A stretch of 64,000 bases of DNA, taken from the NCBI RefSeq assembly GCF_032854445.1, contig NC_088302.1:50748046-50812045 (forward strand), given 5' to 3'. Below the pieces are notes generated by a model. It saw only the letters and a program-made list of their open reading frames with translations. It was not told the origin of the DNA and made no database searches. This DNA comes from Liolophura sinensis. Taxonomy: Eukaryota > Mollusca > Polyplacophora > Chitonida > Chitonidae. Positions 51,887 through 61,856 of this stretch are shown one piece after another. The position numbers were made by a program, and so were the translations under genes. Position 1 is the first letter of the stretch. Every line of letters starts with the position of its first letter.

Positions 51887-52286
51887 TATATAAGCAACGC
51901 ATATTGTGTGTGACATTTCAACATCCAATAATCTATATAAGCGATTCATATTGTGTGTGACATTTCAACATCCAATACATCTATATAAGCGATTCATATT
52001 GTGTGTGACATTTCAACATCCAATACATCTATATAAGCGATTCATATTGTGTGTGACATTTCAACATCCAATACATCTATATAAGCGATTCATGTTGTGT
52101 GTGACATTTCAACATCCAATACGTCTATATAAGCGATTCATATTGTGTGTGACATTTCAACATCCAATACATCTATATAAGCGATTCATATTGTGTGTGA
52201 CATTTCAACATCCAATACATCTATATAAGCTATTCATATTGTGTGTGACATTTCAACACCCAAATTCATCTATATAAGCAACTCAG
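51887..52286. repeat. 48-bp minisatellite, 8 copies
   Basis: Units starting ATTGTGTGTGACATTTCAAC begin at 51903, 51950, 51998, 52046, 52094, 52142, 52190 and 52238. The first step is 47 bases and the rest are 48, with one or two substitutions per unit. Each unit contains TCTATATAAGC. Because 48 is a multiple of three and the unit has no stop in one frame, a 123-codon periodic open frame appears. I regard this as an artefact because no gene context supports it. Confidence 0.97.
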
Positions 52287-53073
52287 GTTGCTGTTTGTAA
52301 TGTGTAAGTGGAGACGGGCCCCGTCCGACTCCATAAAGATCTGTGCGATGGGCAACCATCACGGCGTGACTCAGGAAAAAGTGAGACAAATGAATAATGT
52401 AATTGTGATGTTAGCCACTAAGGGTAGAGTCAGCAGATTCCAAACCACTGTATACACAGAAGTAAACTTTTATGGCGATTTCAATCACCGATGACATTCA
52501 AACAGCAATTATGCACACCAAAGGACACAGGACCTGATGACATTTACTTACAAAATGTTTTTCATAATGTTGGACCTTTCTGAAAAATATTGACCCATGG
52601 CTTCATTTATAACAATTATTTGTGCGTATCTCGCTGGCGTTATCCGATCTGTCGGTCTGCATGCAGGATGTAAGGTCACGGTTTGAATTACCTCCCCATG
52701 GCTCTAAACTGCCCCGTAATGAATATCACTGACGCCTGATTGGTCAAAATTCAGAACACAGTTACCCGAGGTTCTGCCCCTAGTGTACCTAAAACAACAA
52801 AATTACAAACAACTATTCTAAATTTGACATTTCTGAAGCTTTTATGTCAGCGAAAGTGAGCAAGTTTGTACAATAATATTAATGGCGCCCATTTGTGATC
52901 TATTATTGGCGACATTTTCCCTAAGTGATTGCGTAATTGGTATATATATAGATCATTTGATGTGCTCCTAACCCATGATACAAATAACCTGTATGGTGAC
53001 ACATAGCGCTACTTGTATATCAATACCAACCGTATCTTTTATTCGCGGAAATTGAATTGAAAAGGGTGGTGAT
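52287..53073. other. Intergenic DNA, nothing recognised
   Basis: No repeat or recognised open frame. Confidence 0.5.
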
Positions 53074-53351
53074 GGGGTCCGTGGCCTAGTATATATATAT
53101 ATATATAGTTAGCGTGCCAGCTCGGCGCAATGATTCAGGAGCCTTTCATCAATGCGATCGCTGTGAGTTCAAGTCCAGTTCACGCTTGCTTCCTCTCCAG
53201 CCGTACTTAGGGAAAGACCTCTAGCAACCTCTGCATGGTCGTAGGTTTCCTTGGGCTCTGTCCGGTTTCTTCACACCATAATGCTGGCTGTCGTCGTGTA
53301 TATGAATTATTCTTGAGTAAACGTAAAACACCCATCAAATAAATAAATAAA
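53074..53351 (+). mobile_element. Near full-length tRNA-headed SINE with TA insertion in its A box
   Basis: This is the most complete copy in the window. It has a tRNA-like head (A box starting TGGCCTAG at 53083, B box GTGAGTTCAAGTCC at 53164-53177), a conserved body (CTCTCCAGCCGTAC, CATAATGCTGGCTGTCGTCG, TTATTCTTGAGTA) and an AAATAAATAAATAAA tail. Between TGGCCTAG and GTTAGC of the A box there is (TA)9 at 53090-53107, where the copy at 54475 has an unbroken GAATGGTTAGC. The A box is therefore split, and this copy could not use the ordinary Pol III internal promoter. Confidence 0.92.
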
Positions 53352-53711
53352 GAAATCAATGGCAAAGGCAAAATGTCAATTATTTCTTAATTTTATTTCT
53401 TTTTATTAATCATTTATATCATGTATATTTATTTTTTGTTTCTTTCCTTTAAAAACTCATAATTATGTGTTTGACCCAGCATATCTACATTCATGCAAGA
53501 GCTTAAAGCACCATGTTGGTATACCTCTGTCTCTCTGACAATTGTCATCGACGGTGTATTATACCCTTGTGTCATCCATAATCACACCGGCCATTCTGTA
53601 TAATTCTCATAAATTTAGTATTAGATGGAACAGGCAAATTCCTCAAGGATCGAAAACATGTCGTCTGCAGGGAAAAAAAGCTCAAGTTAATCATGTTTTC
53701 TTTCCATTCCA

Positions 53712-54092
53712 TTGAAAGTATTTGTTTTTATATCCCAGTGGTTTGAAGGGAAATTGCCTCGAACTGTGGGTCATATGTCAGTCAGGTTGGTCACAGTGCC
53801 GGTTGAGGTTACAGCCAACACAATCTCGCCGAGGAGTAGGCTTGATTATTTTGAAACTCAATTAATTACTGGTGCTAATGTCAATTTGATCGCGGTGGGC
53901 CGGCTCTTGCACCCGGCCCAATATCAGACCGAGGTGCCAGCTCACCGCCTCCGACTCCCCATACACTCTCTGCCCGCATTCACCACGGTCATTATAATTA
54001 ATAATTTCATACAAAATCTCCAGTATGTTGACACAGCCGACAAGTCCCCAAAGACGAAGTCGCGGAGTGATATATCCTACCGGGGAGCCTGA
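53712..54092 (+). CDS. Unrecognised open frame of 126 codons
   Basis: I do not recognise the product. The frame lies in a GC-richer island (about 53860-53990) within AT-rich DNA. The composition is unremarkable and there is no clear signal peptide or domain. Homeodomain-type TCAATTAATTA at about 53860 suggests the conserved signal, if any, may be regulatory rather than coding. Confidence 0.1.
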   Translation: MKVFVFISQWFEGKLPRTVGHMSVRLVTVPVEVTANTISPRSRLDYFETQLITGANVNLIAVGRLLHPAQYQTEVPAHRLRLPIHSLPAFTTVIIINNFIQNLQYVDTADKSPKTKSRSDISYRGA

Positions 54093-54474
54093 CTACTTCA
54101 TTTCCTTCTCCACTTGAACTTCCGCGACTTGACATAGACCCTGACAGAGGCAGGTAATCAGGCATGTTGGGCTTATTTCCCAACTTTATATTGTAAGGCT
54201 AAGCGTTGAGGCCTGTGATATTTCACAGTATACATATACTGGCGTGAAGGCTTTCCTGGATTGCTATATACAGATGGTTTTTTCAATTCAACCTCACACT
54301 GAAAAGTAAGTTTTAAAAGAAAGTCAAGATTCGAAAGTTATATATGCACTTTGAGATGTAACCCAAAACATGCATATATACCCATATAAGTAAATAAATC
54401 ATAATTTCAGACGACAGTTTAATAATATCTCAAGTAGCCTTCTTTTACACAAATAGGACTTTTAATTTAACGGC

Positions 54475-54672
54475 GATGCCTCCGTTGGCGAATGGTTAGC
54501 ATGCTCACGCCAACTTCCTCTCTGGCCGTACTTGATGCGTAGGCCCTCAGCAACCAGCAGATGGTCGTGGGTTCTCCCGGCCTCTGTCAACGTTTCCACC
54601 CACCATACTGCTGGCCGCCATCTTCAAAGTGAAATATTCTTGAGTACGGCCTGAAATACCTATCAAAAAATA
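54475..54672 (+). mobile_element. SINE copy with internal deletion of the B-box region
   Basis: The head GCCTCCGTTGGCGAATGGTTAGC, here with its A box intact, passes directly from CATGCTCACGCC into the body (CTTCCTCTCTGGCCGTACTT). The B box and surrounding tRNA-like sequence are missing. The body (GATGGTCGTGGGTTCTCCCG, ATACTGCTGGCCGCCATC, GAAATATTCTTGAGTACGGC) and the CAAAAAATAA tail are present. Confidence 0.88.
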
Positions 54673-55573
54673 ATCCTTTGATGGTACCATGATTATATAC
54701 CGTGGAAATTTTTCATTAAGGTGTTAATTTTTTCTACGTTTTTGTGTATAACATATTGATTTGTAGGGGAAGAGGCACAGTCCATCAGTGTTCGGGAACG
54801 TGTGATGAGAGTGAATTTATGTCGATCAAACATTGTTCAGAGAATCGGAACTCTTTAGTACGGAAAGGTACAATTAGTACCTATGACTGTTCATTTGTGA
54901 ACTGCAGCCTTGTAGGATAGCGGATGAGATAAGTATGCTGTTTGTAAAAGAGGACGCATAGTTTTGACGTAGTGACAGATGTAAGAGCTAAGCTATTGAT
55001 CTGTTATATCCACGGACGAGACATCTCCCATGTTGATCGTTTATAGAAGGAAATGAAACAGCAGGCAGAGCTCGAGTTGATGTAGCCCTGCTGTGGATGC
55101 TTTACAAAATATGAACACATGCATTTACGTAACGGTTATACAGGGCTGTGGAGAAACACAAAGGATATTGATTGACCAGTGACAGAGACTGACAAGTGCA
55201 CAAGAGAGCACGCCCTTACTTAACATCCCTGACTCGCCCCTTTATCCGCCTGTTTTCCTACTTACGTGAGTACGAACAAAAGCTCACCTTTCGAGACCTA
55301 AAGGCGAAGACCTCAACCACTTCGTCCCTGTATCAGCTGGAACTGTACAATATACTGCGCGGGACAACTAGCTTCTCGAACTTAACAATCGTACATGTTT
55401 ACACAGTTACTCATTGCCAGTGACCTAACAGCTGTTATATATGGGTCCCTGTGAGCTTACCTCACATCAGGTATGATTGTATAGGCCATATATCAGTTTG
55501 AAAATAGAGGGCAGCACTTACGTCAAATTATTCGACTCTTTCCTTATACACCTTTGTCCGAAGAATTGGTGAT
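54673..55573. other. Intergenic DNA, nothing recognised
   Basis: Only a short unrecognised open frame (55196-55423 plus) is present. Confidence 0.5.
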
Positions 55574-56020
55574 ATGAATAAAATTGTCATTAAAGTTAAT
55601 GGTTATTTTGTTTGTATGATGTACCAGGGCAATGTACCTGTGCACGGTGATGTAATAGGTATACAGACCGGCTGTGTCATTACATGTTATTGTGCAATAT
55701 ACCGTTTATACTTGGAATGCCCAGAAGCCATCAACATGCGTATATCTTTGAAAAAGAATGTTCGTCAGCTGGTGATATATAGATTATTTTCCACTCCTCG
55801 GCATGCATGCGTACTGAGGGAAGGATTCGAACACTCGTTCTCATTGGTGAAAGGCTGTGTAATGTGGTTTGTAATAGGACAGAATAAAGCAGAACACGAG
55901 TTCAAACATAGGATGTCAACTCTTTCTGCGACCGAAATACAGACGAACAGGCACATAGGCAGATATACACAGATAGTATATGTGGTGTTCACTGCGAAAA
56001 GCTCTTTCAAAACACAATAA
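55574..56020 (+). CDS. Unrecognised open frame of 148 codons
   Basis: I do not recognise the product. It overlaps a SINE head fragment in reverse orientation (55815-55860), so part of the frame is transposon-derived. Cys and Val are frequent in the first half. There is no domain, splice context or neighbouring exon. A chance frame is likely. Confidence 0.1.
   Translation: MNKIVIKVNGYFVCMMYQGNVPVHGDVIGIQTGCVITCYCAIYRLYLECPEAINMRISLKKNVRQLVIYRLFSTPRHACVLREGFEHSFSLVKGCVMWFVIGQNKAEHEFKHRMSTLSATEIQTNRHIGRYTQIVYVVFTAKSSFKTQ
55815..55860 (-). mobile_element. SINE tRNA-head fragment, minus orientation
   Basis: The minus strand reads CCTTTCACCAATGAGAACGA, then GTGTTCGAATCC. This aligns with GAGCCTTTCATCAATGCGAT and GTGAGTTCAAGTCC in the full copy at 53074. 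The A box and body are not visible. Confidence 0.6.
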
Positions 56021-56524
56021 TAATGTGTGAGCATAGCACTTTAGTTCAGAAAATCCTGCTCTCCAATTATGACCAGAATATAATTCCACATACACTCTGG
56101 CAGGAACACACGCCAACTTAAGGTTCATTCATTAGTTCAACGTGATTCTCTCCCTTCACGGAAAATCAGTGTAATTATAGATACGATGTTAAATACATGA
56201 CCTTGTTCCTGTTATCCAGACCGGAAGATAGATTTAAAGCCGTGTAACTCCGCGACAGACTTTCATCCGCCCTCGGTGGTACAGGGGAGGAACTAACTCA
56301 ACAACAGAAGGGTGTTTAATATCTAGGCTCAATTCAAAACTTTACGCCTGATTTGCTAACAACTGGCCTCTGTGTAGGCCGAATTTGGAGTCTGGTCAGT
56401 CCAAATATTCCCCACCACCCACCACCCACCCCCACACCCCAGCGTGATATCACCATTATGATGGTTTATCTTCCAACCCGCCTGCACATCGTCATCTGTC
56501 CAAATCTTCAATTACTCGGTAATA
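56021..56524. other. Intergenic DNA, nothing recognised
   Basis: Ends in a C-rich, CCACC-repeating segment at about 56411-56440. No gene is recognised. Confidence 0.5.
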
Positions 56525-56540
56525 ATCACCCCCGGGTGAT
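56525..56540. promoter_or_regulatory. Perfect palindrome, 7-bp arms
   Basis: ATCACCC-CC-GGGTGAT has exact 7-base inverted arms around a 2-base centre. It is close to the GGTCAA inverted repeat that follows, in a GC-richer segment. It may be a protein-binding site. Confidence 0.3.
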
Positions 56541-56577
56541 CACTTGGGGGTGGAGGTTGGGCGATGTTAACGGGTGG

Positions 56578-56602
56578 AGCGGTCAACCAACCCTTGACCG
56601 CT
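56578..56602. promoter_or_regulatory. Perfect inverted repeat of AGCGGTCAA
   Basis: AGCGGTCAA (56578-56586), a 7-base spacer, then TTGACCGCT (56594-56602), with arms exactly complementary. It is followed at once by TGGTCA. The arms contain GGTCA cores in inverted orientation, as in nuclear-receptor sites, but the spacing of seven is not a standard element. Confidence 0.35.
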
Positions 56603-57050
56603 GGTCAGCCAATGTCCGAGAATCGTTCATTTCACTTCATCCTTGTTATTATTCCTGATTGTCCGAAGCCACAAATGATTAAATCTACAATTAATTCATT
56701 CTGGTTTTAATTTCTGTCAGGGTGCGGTATAAATTACGCCTGTGTACCCATGTTTGGTGCAGCCTCGGGGTGCTGTATGGGGAACGCTATGGAATGGCAC
56801 AATCCTGTATGGGTGCATCGGTCGACCATCAGCTATAGCTAGACTCCCGCACACTATGGACTCGTGTATGATGACTGAACTGTCTGGACGATGCCTAAAT
56901 TGTTTGACCGTCAAATTAGTCACGTAACAACTAAGAAATAATAGATGTTGAGCTGTTATAGGGTCACATCCGGTTTAGAAGAAAGCTATCCAGAACGTCG
57001 TCTTGTCTGTTCTCAAGTGCACGCTATACCATGGAGTTTCTGAGTATTCG

Positions 57051-57148
57051 GTTACGGCATAATGATCAGTTACGGCATAGTTACGGCATAGTTACGGCAT
57101 AATTATTAGTTACGGCATAGTTACGGCATAATAATCAGTTACGGCATA
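57051..57148 (+). repeat. GTTACGGCAT array with two spacer lengths
   Basis: The 10-base core occurs exactly at 57051, 57069, 57080, 57091, 57109, 57120 and 57138, giving steps of 18, 11, 11, 18, 11 and 18. Each core is followed either by a single A or by an 8-base AATNATNA spacer. Sequence outside the cores does not match. Confidence 0.95.
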
Positions 57149-57398
57149 ATTGTATGGATGTTCAGTCTTAGTGCTATAAAGTCCTACACTATCTCGCGTT
57201 AATGACCGTACTGAACTTACCGTACTGAACTGATATACAGTGTGGGTTTTTCGAGGCTAACTCAGTGGCGAACCTTTTCTGCTTGTGGACTACCAATGAC
57301 TGCTGTATAGCCACCCTGTCGTGAACAGTTATACTTGTACCATGTATGGTATATACATATAACATCCTAATATATATAGATGCCTACACTAAAACGAT
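57149..57398. other. Intergenic DNA, nothing recognised
   Basis: No feature is recognised. Confidence 0.5.
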
Positions 57399-57506
57399 TT
57401 TGCTTCCCTGGACTCTGCCCGTTATCTTCCCAGCATCATGCTGGCCGCCATCGTATAAGTGAAGTATTCTTGTGCAAAGCGTAAAACATCAATCAAAGAA
57501 ACATAT
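57399..57506 (+). mobile_element. SINE 3' half, plus orientation
   Basis: GGACTCTGCCCGTTATCTTC, then CATCATGCTGGCCGCCATCG, AAGTGAAGTATTCTTG and AAACATCAATCAAAGAAA match the body and tail of the 53074 copy. The head and first half of the body are absent. Confidence 0.85.
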
Positions 57507-58099
57507 GAAGTGAAATTATTTTCGGACATTGTACATTCAATTACAATTTTGGCTACTGTGAAATAGTCGATGCACTGATTTCGAGCCGCTTAAATTGGAC
57601 TACCAGAGTTAATTTCCAATGTGTTACGTGTAGTATACGGCAAATTTGTTTTCTAAGACGTCTTTATACGACGTACGTTTACTATGTCAGCTTTAATGAT
57701 CATTGCTACTCGTGCCACTTTTGTTGACTACATTTATGTTCGATTTTTTTTCAGGCTTAACGCTATGGTGTTTTCAGCGGTACATTAGCTAAGTACGATG
57801 CATGCTATTTATTATTTATGTGAATGACAAATCATCAAGATTTTAATCACAGATCTATAGAAATGATATTTGACACTGTGTAATTATAATGATCATGTTT
57901 ACATGGTTTGGTACATTGCATTTCGATTCACATCTTATTTATGTTAATGAAGCAAAACATTTGGTATAAATAATATATAATTTTGTGCGGTGCAGGCCAA
58001 ACACAAATGCCACATTCAACCCTGTGTAATATCTCATTTGCCATTCCAATTCGCAACAGCTGAAAAGAATAAAGCATATCAATAAATACCCAACATTTC
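57507..58099. other. AT-rich intergenic DNA, nothing recognised
   Basis: No feature is recognised. Confidence 0.5.
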
Positions 58100-58132
58100 G
58101 TCAGCGAATTCACGAGTTCAAGTCCATCTCCA
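58100..58132 (+). mobile_element. SINE B-box fragment
   Basis: GTCAGCGAATTCACGAGTTC followed by AAGTCCATCTCC resembles the B-box region of the full SINE copy (GAGTTCAAGTCCAGTTC). No body or tail follows. Confidence 0.4.
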
Positions 58133-59254
58133 GTCGGTCATTTCGTGGTTTTGATGTAAAATATTAAAAAACTTTCCACTACAAGCGAGGCGAAAACCAG
58201 CTGCCATACGTAGATATTTGGGCCAATTCGGTCTTTGAGGGAAAATGTGTAAAGTATGCTAGGAGTTTCGAGAATATTTAATATATGTAAGTAAATAACG
58301 TAGAGTAACAATCAAAATTATAGTTCTTTTGCATATTTCATTACAGGAGAGCATGAAGACGAGAAGGAATTACGTCTCTTTACAACATCCCATCTGTGCA
58401 AATCAAATTTCTGTCCCATAGCGTAGTCTGATGAAGCAGTGGCTGTCGACAACGCTCATCAAATGTCATCTATAATTATCAACTTTGTTTTGTGGCCGCG
58501 TGGTTAAATCCGATCTGGCCAATAACGGTGGCGGTTTGACGTGCGCCGTCTTCTCTCATTAGGCTCTGTTGGCGGGAGAGAAGCGCTCACTGGCGAAAGC
58601 TGAGGGCCGATCGGAAAGACGCGCCCATATCCAGTTACACGCTGTCAGCAACACTAATTAAAACTATTAGACAATAAGTAAGCCTTATTAATTCTCCGAA
58701 TCTATGTATCCTCTATGGTATTGTTGGCGATAGCACGCGGGTTGCAGGGAAAATGATATCCTGAAAACGCAGTGATATGGTGTGTGCTCATCTACGATGT
58801 CAAAAACGTTCTGTATGAATTGATGTCTCTGTCGCTATACATCAGTATATCTCTGCAATAATAAATATATACGACAGTTCGTAGACGTCCGGATATTGGT
58901 AATGTTCTCGTTATAATTCAGTTCAGGGGAATATGGTTCGGCTTTCAATACGCAATAATGTTTCACGTGTATGTCAGTCAACTGTCACGTTTTTGACGCG
59001 AGTCTCACATTTTTAATCAAAAATCACGTTCTCACAGTCCATGTATTAAATTTCACTTTTTGCGTGTAAATATATAAATACATACTGAGCAAGCTGATGG
59101 CTGGTTATAGATTTTCCAGTGGATGAAAAAAGGAATGATCTTGGCTTTACGTCACTTACGTCACAACCATGCATTCGTGGTCGTAGACACTTCTATTGCA
59201 GCTATATTGCATCTATTTGATTGTTTTGCATATCAAAGTGCTATAACTGCTCAT
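58133..59254. other. Intergenic DNA with a GC-richer island
   Basis: Segment 58490-58640 is GC-richer than its surroundings and ends in AACACTAATTAAAACTATTA, an arrangement common in conserved enhancers. No gene is recognised. Confidence 0.35.
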
Positions 59255-59312
59255 TATGATCAAAGAAGTACAGCGTAGAGCTAAATATAATCAAAGAAGT
59301 ACAGCGTAGAGA
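59255..59312. repeat. Short direct duplication
   Basis: ATCAAAGAAGTACAGCGTAG occurs at about 59259 and again about 31 bases on, separated by AGCTAAATATA. Confidence 0.9.
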
Positions 59313-61373
59313 GTAAGACCACAGCAGCAACGACAGTGAAATAGCTGGTAAAAGGTCACACGTAACCGGTGAAATACGGCTTCTTGTCAGTTCACCTCAG
59401 TCAGTGTTTTATTCTCTTTTTTGTGTACAATTTTAACGTTAGCATACAGTTTATGGTAACATACACTTTTCAACTTAAATTTATATCACCTGTACTTTTC
59501 TTTGAGTTTGGCTCATTACAAGATTTTGGCGATAATGTGGCATATTTCACCTTCTGCATTCTGTATAATGTTTTAAGGTAACTTGGTTTACTCTGGTGGT
59601 TTCCGCCACCCATAAAATTTACCTCCATGATATAACTGGAAAAGTCTTGATTATACCGCGGTAAACAACAATCCAGTTTATACATGTAATTTTCCTCCGT
59701 GTATAAATGGTCGCTATCCGCTATTGTATCAGTTGCAGCCTAGGCTTGCTTTTCTGTAACTATAATTGTCCCCGATCAGCGGATTAAAGGGTTTCTTTGT
59801 GGCATGCTGTACTGGATCTTCTCAGTACGCCTCATTTTATAGGGTTACCTGACCACGGCGCTGTGTCCTACCCAGGGGCTGTGGGATGACTGACCGTTAG
59901 GCTAACGTTAGCCACAACCACTGACCACAACGCCTTGGGGGCCCCGCTAGCACAGAGATGGCTGCTTATTGTGGTTTACCATTCGCCAACTGCTTCCAAT
60001 CAGTGGGCAACCACACGAGATGCCGCCTGAATCCCTGAGTCTCATTTAAGAGGGCCGGCGACGAGACAATGGCCGCAGATAGCGTTATCAATCGATAGCG
60101 TGGGTCTTTATGCGGACGATCCGTGACGTGAAAGAGGGCTCTTCATTTAGCCGCAAAGCACTCCGAGTCGTGCTTGGAACACTGCAGGGAGGTGTTCGTC
60201 GCCTTCTTCCCACAACAATACAAGAAACCAAGCATGAAACTTTAGCACTGTACCACAAGGGCCATTAACAGGAGCAATGATTCCTGTCGCCTCTGTTGCG
60301 CTTTTACTCCTTTTATGTCCAATTCATTTCATTAATTTTCTGGTTTAAATAATATTTTTTTCACTTTTTTATTTCTCCAGTTCTCTCCTTTTTGTATGCC
60401 ATATGGAAATCTTGTCATAGATAGATCCGTAATGAAAACCATCCACTTAATTGTTAATGAATTATAAATACTGCCCAGGATTGCAAACTCCTGATATTTA
60501 TACTAACTGTAAGAATTATATCATTACAATTATACAAATTATAATATAAATTTAAACATATGTTTTTAAATTGTATAGCTTGTCGATAAAAATCTATTGC
60601 ACGTTTTCTTCAACATTTCGCAATCTTAAAAATTCCCAACACATAGATCAAAAGTAGATCATGTGAAATATTTAGGTAAGTGGTTATAATGTGAGGTTTT
60701 GTAACAAGAACTCGCATGAATACTTTGATGTCAATCTACACCAACAGAACACGTGTTACAAATATGTCTTTGGGGCTGTATTGTTTGCCGTTTCGTTAAA
60801 ACACGCATATTTCATTTGTAAGGCATACATACATTTTCTTTAATCAATTCTTTAATAGCAAAAATATCACAAAAATTTTAGGCATCCTAATAATGTTACA
60901 ACCCTCTTTCTTCCTCATTGCGTCAGGAATATATATTGCCGCGACGGTGGTAAAACACCAAGATTTTAAACTTTTATTCTTCTCCAGGAAATGAACTTAA
61001 GATGTCATCGGTGTCAATATTCTGAAAATATGTTTTCTGTTTTCAACGAAAAATAACTTCACTTATTGTTTTCATAATGTTACACGATGTAAATACAAGA
61101 TAGACACATATATATTATGAAAGGGGTATAGATATAGATGTATTATATTTGTTTGTGTATATGTTAGGGAAATTAGGGAAGTTTTCTTTATAGACCTGTA
61201 GAAACCGATCAGGTGATGTACGCCATGAAAACCATTATGTAGAAAAAAACGAAAACATCTGAAAAATATAAACTGAGAAACTTCTAGAACAAATGTACTT
61301 GTATTATTAGCTTATCAAATTTATTTTCTTTAAAACAAGTAAATATGATACGTCATTTTGTTTGCTGTTTGCA
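59313..61373. other. Intergenic DNA, no gene recognised
   Basis: 59800-60260 is GC-richer, contains TATCAATCGATAG and is a candidate conserved element. The rest, to 61373, is AT-rich with no recognised feature. Confidence 0.4.
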
Positions 61374-61856
61374 TCAATCTACTAAAATCATCATCATTTT
61401 CAACTTCAGATCAGATTTTTTAAAAATAAAGTTTAAAATACTTTTAAACTTTAATTCGATGATGGGATAAACTTTCGAAGCATACCGAGTTACTGACCTG
61501 AAGGGAAAAAAAGAGTAAAAATAAAAAAAGGTCTCTTTTACGTCGCTAAATACATACTTGAGGTAGATATCTACAAGGCATTTAAAACATATATTAATGT
61601 CAATGTCAGTTTTGATGATACAGCTTCTTATACGTCCCGCTTTGTTGAAATAATCTAATTTAAATTTCGCTAGCAGGTGCGCTGCGATGGCAAATATTTT
61701 CAGTGAAAGTGCGAATTTCGAGCGACCCCAGCTGCTGTAAGTGTCCAGTAAAAACATGTACGCTGTCAACATTTGAGGTATGTGACCCCCGTGTGACAGT
61801 AAAACACGAAACAACATGAAGACAAACAGCAAATAGGTAAGTAAACGCGTATACAT
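61374..61856 (-). CDS. Unrecognised open frame of 160 codons with signal-peptide-like start
   Basis: I do not recognise the product. The first residues (RLLTYLLFVFMLFRVLLSHG, about 4-23) look like a secretory signal peptide. Residues 45-85 form a moderately charged, probably helical stretch with fuller GC use than the rest. The last 50 residues are Phe/Lys/Ile-rich and resemble translated AT-rich intron. A GTATGT donor-like site after the codons for YLK (about residue 122) would fit a first coding exon whose partners lie further down the minus strand, but I could not find them. It could be a secreted-protein exon or a chance frame. Confidence 0.25.
   Translation of the reverse strand: MYTRLLTYLLFVFMLFRVLLSHGGHIPQMLTAYMFLLDTYSSWGRSKFALSLKIFAIAAHLLAKFKLDYFNKAGRIRSCIIKTDIDINICFKCLVDIYLKYVFSDVKETFFYFYSFFPFRSVTRYASKVYPIIELKFKSILNFIFKKSDLKLKMMMILVD

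Noticed and set aside
51906-52277. 123-codon protein made of 16-residue repeats
   Set aside because: It is the reading of a 48-bp minisatellite whose period is a multiple of three. No start context, splice site or flanking exon supports a gene.
57051-57148. Repeat-spacer pattern resembling a small CRISPR array
   Set aside because: The repeats are only 10 bases and the spacers are 1 or 8 bases. The window is clearly eukaryotic, with introns and SINEs, and there are no cas genes.
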